Shown here piece by piece: positions 6,125 to 8,564 of a stretch of DNA of 8,564 bases (its first letter is position 1; every line of letters starts with the position of its first letter). The notes beneath the pieces are model-generated. The model was not told the DNA's origin. It did not search any database and saw only the letters and a program-made list of their open reading frames with translations. The position numbers and the translations under genes are program-made. This DNA comes from Bacillota bacterium. Its GTDB lineage: Bacteria; Bacillota_E; JAJZYS01; JAILZS01. The stretch lies in the NCBI GenBank assembly GCA_021817625.1, contig JAKASY010000058.1, forward strand, positions 1 to 8,564, given 5' to 3'.

Positions 6125-7045
6125 CTACGACGCGGGCGCCGCTGCCGTGCCCGCCTGGTCCAGCACGCCGGCCCGCACCAGGGCCGCGCGCAGCGAGCGA
6201 ACCTGGGCCTCGTCGGCGGCGATGAGGGGGAGCCGCGGCCGCCCGGCCGGAAGGCCGAGAAGGGTGAGCGCCGCCTTGAGCAGGATCGGGCTTGTGGTGG
6301 CGAACAGGGCGCGCGCCACGGGAAGCGTCGCGAGGTGCAGGCGGCTAGCCGCGGGCAGGTCTCCCGCGCGCAGCGCGGCGATCATCTCGCCGATCTGGCG
6401 GCCGACCACGTGGGAGGCGACCGAGACCACGCCGTCCGCGCCCATCGCCACCATAGAGAACGTAGCCGCGTCCTCGCCGGACATGACGCGGAACCCCGTC
6501 GGCCGCCCGGCCAGGAGGTCGGCCACCTGGCCCATGTCGGCGTTCGCCTCCTTGATGGCCGCCACGGTGGGGACGTCCTGGGCGAGGCGAAGGGTGGTGT
6601 CCGCGGCCATGTTCACGGCGGTGCGGCTGGGGACGTTGTAGAGCATGATCGGCAGGTCGGTCGCCTCGGCCACCATGGCGAAGTGGCGGTAGAGCGCCTC
6701 CTGGGGGGGCTTGTTGTAGTAGGGCGTGACGACCAGGAGGCCGTGCACGCCGCGCTCGGCCGCGGCCCGGCTCAGGCGCACGGTGGCGGCCGTGTCGTAG
6801 GTGCCCGTCGAGGCCCACACCGCAGCGCTGTCGCCGACGCTGTCCAGGCAGGCGTCCCACAGGGCGAGGCGCTCGTCCGTCGTGAGGACCGCGCCCTCGC
6901 CCGTCGTGCCGCACACCACGAGCCCGTCCGTGCCATGGGCGAGCAGGTGGCGACAAAGCTTCGAGGCTCCCACCGTGTCCACGTGGTCGTCATCGTCGAA
7001 CGGGGTGGCCATGGCCGTCAGCACGGGGCCCCAAAGACCGTTCAT
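6125..7045 (-). CDS. dapA: 4-hydroxy-tetrahydrodipicolinate synthase
   Basis: Condenses pyruvate with aspartate-4-semialdehyde, the first committed step of the diaminopimelate/lysine route, in the cytoplasm as a TIM-barrel enzyme. It has 306 residues, close to the usual 290-300. Catalytic features are visible: CGTTGE at 45-50 (Thr47/Thr48), TPYYNKPP at 107-114 with Tyr110, YNVPSRT at 136-142 with Tyr136 and Arg141, and IKEAN at 164-168 with Lys165, the Schiff-base lysine. SGED at 189-192 (commonly SGDD) and GVVSVASHVVG at 205-215 complete the pattern. The YNVPSRT motif and the diaminopimelate neighbours favour DapA over N-acetylneuraminate lyase or other paralogues. The start is ATG at 7045, seven bases after GGAGGG (7058-7053). 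It is divergent from dapF across 137 bases. The C-terminal tail (TAAAPAS) is low-complexity. Confidence 0.95.
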   Translation of the reverse strand: MNGLWGPVLTAMATPFDDDDHVDTVGASKLCRHLLAHGTDGLVVCGTTGEGAVLTTDERLALWDACLDSVGDSAAVWASTGTYDTAATVRLSRAAAERGVHGLLVVTPYYNKPPQEALYRHFAMVAEATDLPIMLYNVPSRTAVNMAADTTLRLAQDVPTVAAIKEANADMGQVADLLAGRPTGFRVMSGEDAATFSMVAMGADGVVSVASHVVGRQIGEMIAALRAGDLPAASRLHLATLPVARALFATTSPILLKAALTLLGLPAGRPRLPLIAADEAQVRSLRAALVRAGVLDQAGTAAAPAS

Positions 7046-7070
7046 CGCCTTTCCCTCCTCGCTCAGGACT

Positions 7071-7091
7071 CACCGCCCTAGGGTGGCGGTG
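7071..7091 (-). promoter_or_regulatory. Hairpin in the dapA leader
   Basis: CACCGCC (7071-7077) and GGCGGTG (7085-7091) are exact inverted repeats around a seven-base spacer containing CTAGGG. In the dapA transcript the stem would sit near the 5' end, upstream of the Shine-Dalgarno at 7058-7053; as DNA it could be an operator between dapA and dapF. It is far too short for a lysine riboswitch. Role unknown. Confidence 0.35.
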
Positions 7092-7096
7092 GGCCG

Positions 7097-7112
7097 TATC
7101 GTAGTATAAAAA
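7097..7112. promoter_or_regulatory. AT-rich island, probable divergent dapA/dapF promoter region
   Basis: This is the only AT-rich stretch in the divergent gap. On the minus strand TATACT (7108-7103) is one base from the sigma-A -10 consensus and would start dapA transcription near 7096. On the plus strand TATAAA (7105-7110) or TAGTAT (7102-7107) could serve dapF. No convincing -35 hexamer at 16-18 bases is seen for either direction, so this remains tentative. Confidence 0.4.
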
Positions 7113-7182
7113 CGCGCGTGCGCCAACGTCCCGTCGGTTTGACGCGGCGCACATAGGCTGCCGCGCGGGAGGAGGAGGCCGT

Positions 7183-8052
7183 TTGACAGGGCCAGAGGCC
7201 TGGGCGTTCGTGAAGATGCACGGCCTGGGCAACGACTACCTGTTTCTTGATGCCTTCGACCGCCCGGACGACCTTCCCCCGCCCGACGTCGTCCGAGCGG
7301 CGAGCGACCGGCACACCGGCATCGGCTCGGATGGCGTGATCGCGGTGCTGCCAAGCGCCAGCGCGGACATGCGCATGCGCATCTGGAACGCCGACGGCAG
7401 CGAGGCGGAGATGTGCGGCAACGGCCTGCGCTGCGCCGTGAAGCTCGCGTACGAGCATGGCCGGGTGGCGAGGGGCGCACCCTCGTGCCGGGTCGAGACC
7501 GGCGCAGGCGTGCTCGAGACGTGGCCGGTGTGGGAGGGGGAGCGCGTCGTCGCCTGTCGCGAGGAGATGGGCGTGCCACGCCTCCTTTGGGCCGACGGCG
7601 GCGAGCGCGGCGAGCGCAACGTCACCTGGCGGCGCCCGGGCGAGGGCGCCGATCGCTCCTGGCCCGCCGTCGCGGTGTCCATGGGCAACCCCCACCTCGT
7701 CCTGTTCCTCCAGGGCGACGGCGCGGACGACCCCGACGTGCTGGCGGACGGTCCCGTGCTCGAGCGCCATCCCCTCTTCCCCCAGCGGGTGAACGTGGGC
7801 TTCGCCCGCATCACCGGGCCGGCGGACGTGGAGCTCGCGGTGTGGGAGCGCGGCAGCGGCGCCACCAGGGCCTGCGGCACCGGCGCGGCCGCGTGCCTCG
7901 CCGCCGGCGTGGCCACCGGTCGCCTGCCCGGGCGGGCGCGCGTAACCCTGCCTGGCGGCACCCTGACGGCCGAGTGGCCCGACCGGGGCGCAAGCCTGTA
8001 CCTCACCGGCCCGGCCCAAAGCGTGGGCCTGTGCCGGTTCGAGCCGTCCTGA
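7183..8052 (+). CDS. dapF: Diaminopimelate epimerase
   Basis: Cofactor-independent two-cysteine racemase converting LL- to meso-diaminopimelate for peptidoglycan and lysine synthesis. 289 residues, slightly longer than the usual 270-280. It has the N-terminal FVKMHGLGNDYLFLD (9-23). The first active-site motif NADGSEAEMCGNGLRC (69-84) carries Cys78, and MGNPHLVLF lies at 167-175. RVNVGFARI (202-210) is present. The second active-site motif ERGSGATRACGTGAAA (222-237) carries Cys231. Both catalytic cysteines are therefore present. The start is TTG at 7183 after an extended GGAGGAGGAGG (7168-7178); ATG at 7216 would remove the conserved FVK. It is followed after 18 bases by the DapL gene and most likely co-transcribed with it, so product supply and epimerisation are coupled. 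Confidence 0.96.
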   Translation: MTGPEAWAFVKMHGLGNDYLFLDAFDRPDDLPPPDVVRAASDRHTGIGSDGVIAVLPSASADMRMRIWNADGSEAEMCGNGLRCAVKLAYEHGRVARGAPSCRVETGAGVLETWPVWEGERVVACREEMGVPRLLWADGGERGERNVTWRRPGEGADRSWPAVAVSMGNPHLVLFLQGDGADDPDVLADGPVLERHPLFPQRVNVGFARITGPADVELAVWERGSGATRACGTGAAACLAAGVATGRLPGRARVTLPGGTLTAEWPDRGASLYLTGPAQSVGLCRFEPS

Positions 8053-8070
8053 CGCCGAAGGAGTGACGTC

Positions 8071-8564
8071 ATGCAGCCCGCCGCCCGCATCCTGAGCGCT
8101 CCCCCCTACCCGTTCGCCGCCCTGAACCGGGCCGCCGCCGAGATGCGCGCGCGCGGCAGAAGCGTCATCAGCCTCGGTGTCGGCGACCCCGACACGCCGC
8201 CGCCGCCCCAGGCGTACGCGGCCCTGCGCGCCGCCCTGGAGATGCCCGGCGGGCACCGCTACCCCGACTACGCCGGGAGCGACCGCTTCCGCGCCGCGGT
8301 CGCCGCGTACTACGGGCGCCGCTTCGGCCTCATGCCCGACCCCGGGCGCGAGGTGGTCGGCCTCATCGGCTCCAAGGAGGGCCTCGCGCACCTCCTCTGG
8401 GCGCTCGTCGGCCCGGGCGACGCCGTGCTCGTGCCCGATCCCGCCTACCCCGTCTACGCTGCCCACACGCGCTTCGCCGGCGCCGAGCCCTACGCGCTGC
8501 CGCTTCTGCCCGAGCGCCAGTTCCTGCCTGACCTGTCGGCGGTGCCGGCGGCGGTTCTCGAGCG
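8071..8564 (+). CDS. dapL: LL-diaminopimelate aminotransferase, class I/II PLP fold (partial, cut by right edge)
   Basis: Predicted to transaminate tetrahydrodipicolinate with glutamate directly to LL-diaminopimelate, the DapL shortcut that bypasses succinyl or acetyl intermediates. 164 residues of about 390-410 are visible. They show PPYPFAALNRAAAEM near the N-terminus, SLGVGDPDTPPP, HRYPDYAGSDRFRAAVAAYY, GLIGSKEGLAHLLWAL (IGSKEG being the PLP-phosphate binding segment) and VLVPDPAYPVY. The PLP lysine lies beyond the edge. The sequence alone also fits aspartate or alanine aminotransferases of the same family; adjacency to dapF, with dapA opposite, makes DapL the best call. The start is ATG at 8071, seven bases after AAGGAG (8058-8063). 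Confidence 0.85.
   Translation, partial: MQPAARILSAPPYPFAALNRAAAEMRARGRSVISLGVGDPDTPPPPQAYAALRAALEMPGGHRYPDYAGSDRFRAAVAAYYGRRFGLMPDPGREVVGLIGSKEGLAHLLWALVGPGDAVLVPDPAYPVYAAHTRFAGAEPYALPLLPERQFLPDLSAVPAAVLE

Noticed and set aside
7046..7096. Lysine riboswitch upstream of dapA.
   Set aside because: The leader is only about 50 bases, far shorter than the lysine aptamer; only a simple hairpin is seen.
7183..7188. TTGACA, a perfect -35 hexamer.
   Set aside because: It overlaps the dapF start codon (TTG with strong Shine-Dalgarno) and no -10 element lies 16-18 bases downstream.
1..8564. CRISPR arrays, tRNA/rRNA genes, insertion sequences.
   Set aside because: No regularly spaced direct repeats, no tRNA-like or rRNA-like segments and no transposase motifs were seen by eye.

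Overview
The window is a very GC-rich bacterial segment (long antisense reading frames, GTG and TTG starts, purine-rich Shine-Dalgarno sites). Gene content is ordinary bacterial metabolism plus one selenoprotein. DapA, DapF and a DapL-type aminotransferase together suggest a DapL-using lineage such as a high-GC Bacillota (Symbiobacterium/Thermaerobacter/Limnochorda-like) or a Chloroflexota-like bacterium. This placement is inference only; no marker gene fixes it.

Left part (1-3628, all minus strand, transcribed right to left): an MFS exporter (3628 to 2393), an AhpE-like peroxiredoxin (2290 to 1826), a PfkB/FruK-LacC type phosphosugar kinase (1803 to 838) and an FGGY carbohydrate kinase (841, running off the left edge). 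The two kinases overlap by four bases (GTGA) and probably act in one sugar pathway. The peroxiredoxin reading frame contains a TGA exactly where the peroxidatic cysteine belongs (residue 45, FTGG-U). Both flanks align with AhpE, so this is best read as a selenocysteine peroxiredoxin. A hairpin with an AGGU-starting loop directly follows the TGA and is a candidate SECIS. A perfect 22-bp palindrome sits on the stop codon of the MFS gene, just upstream of the peroxiredoxin.

Middle part (3874-5949, minus strand): a secreted repeat/beta-rich protein of unknown function. Its reading frame is interrupted by a TAA at 4879-4881, with coherent protein-like sequence continuing in the same frame on the far side. 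It is either a broken gene or two genes. Hairpins without U-tracts follow it (3836-3856) and follow dapA (6077-6099).

Right part (6125-8564): dapA on the minus strand is divergent from dapF-dapL on the plus strand, across a 137-bp intergenic region with a small AT-rich island that probably holds the promoters. DapA makes 4-hydroxy-tetrahydrodipicolinate, DapL converts tetrahydrodipicolinate to LL-diaminopimelate, and DapF epimerises it to meso-diaminopimelate for lysine and peptidoglycan. The DapL gene is cut by the right edge.
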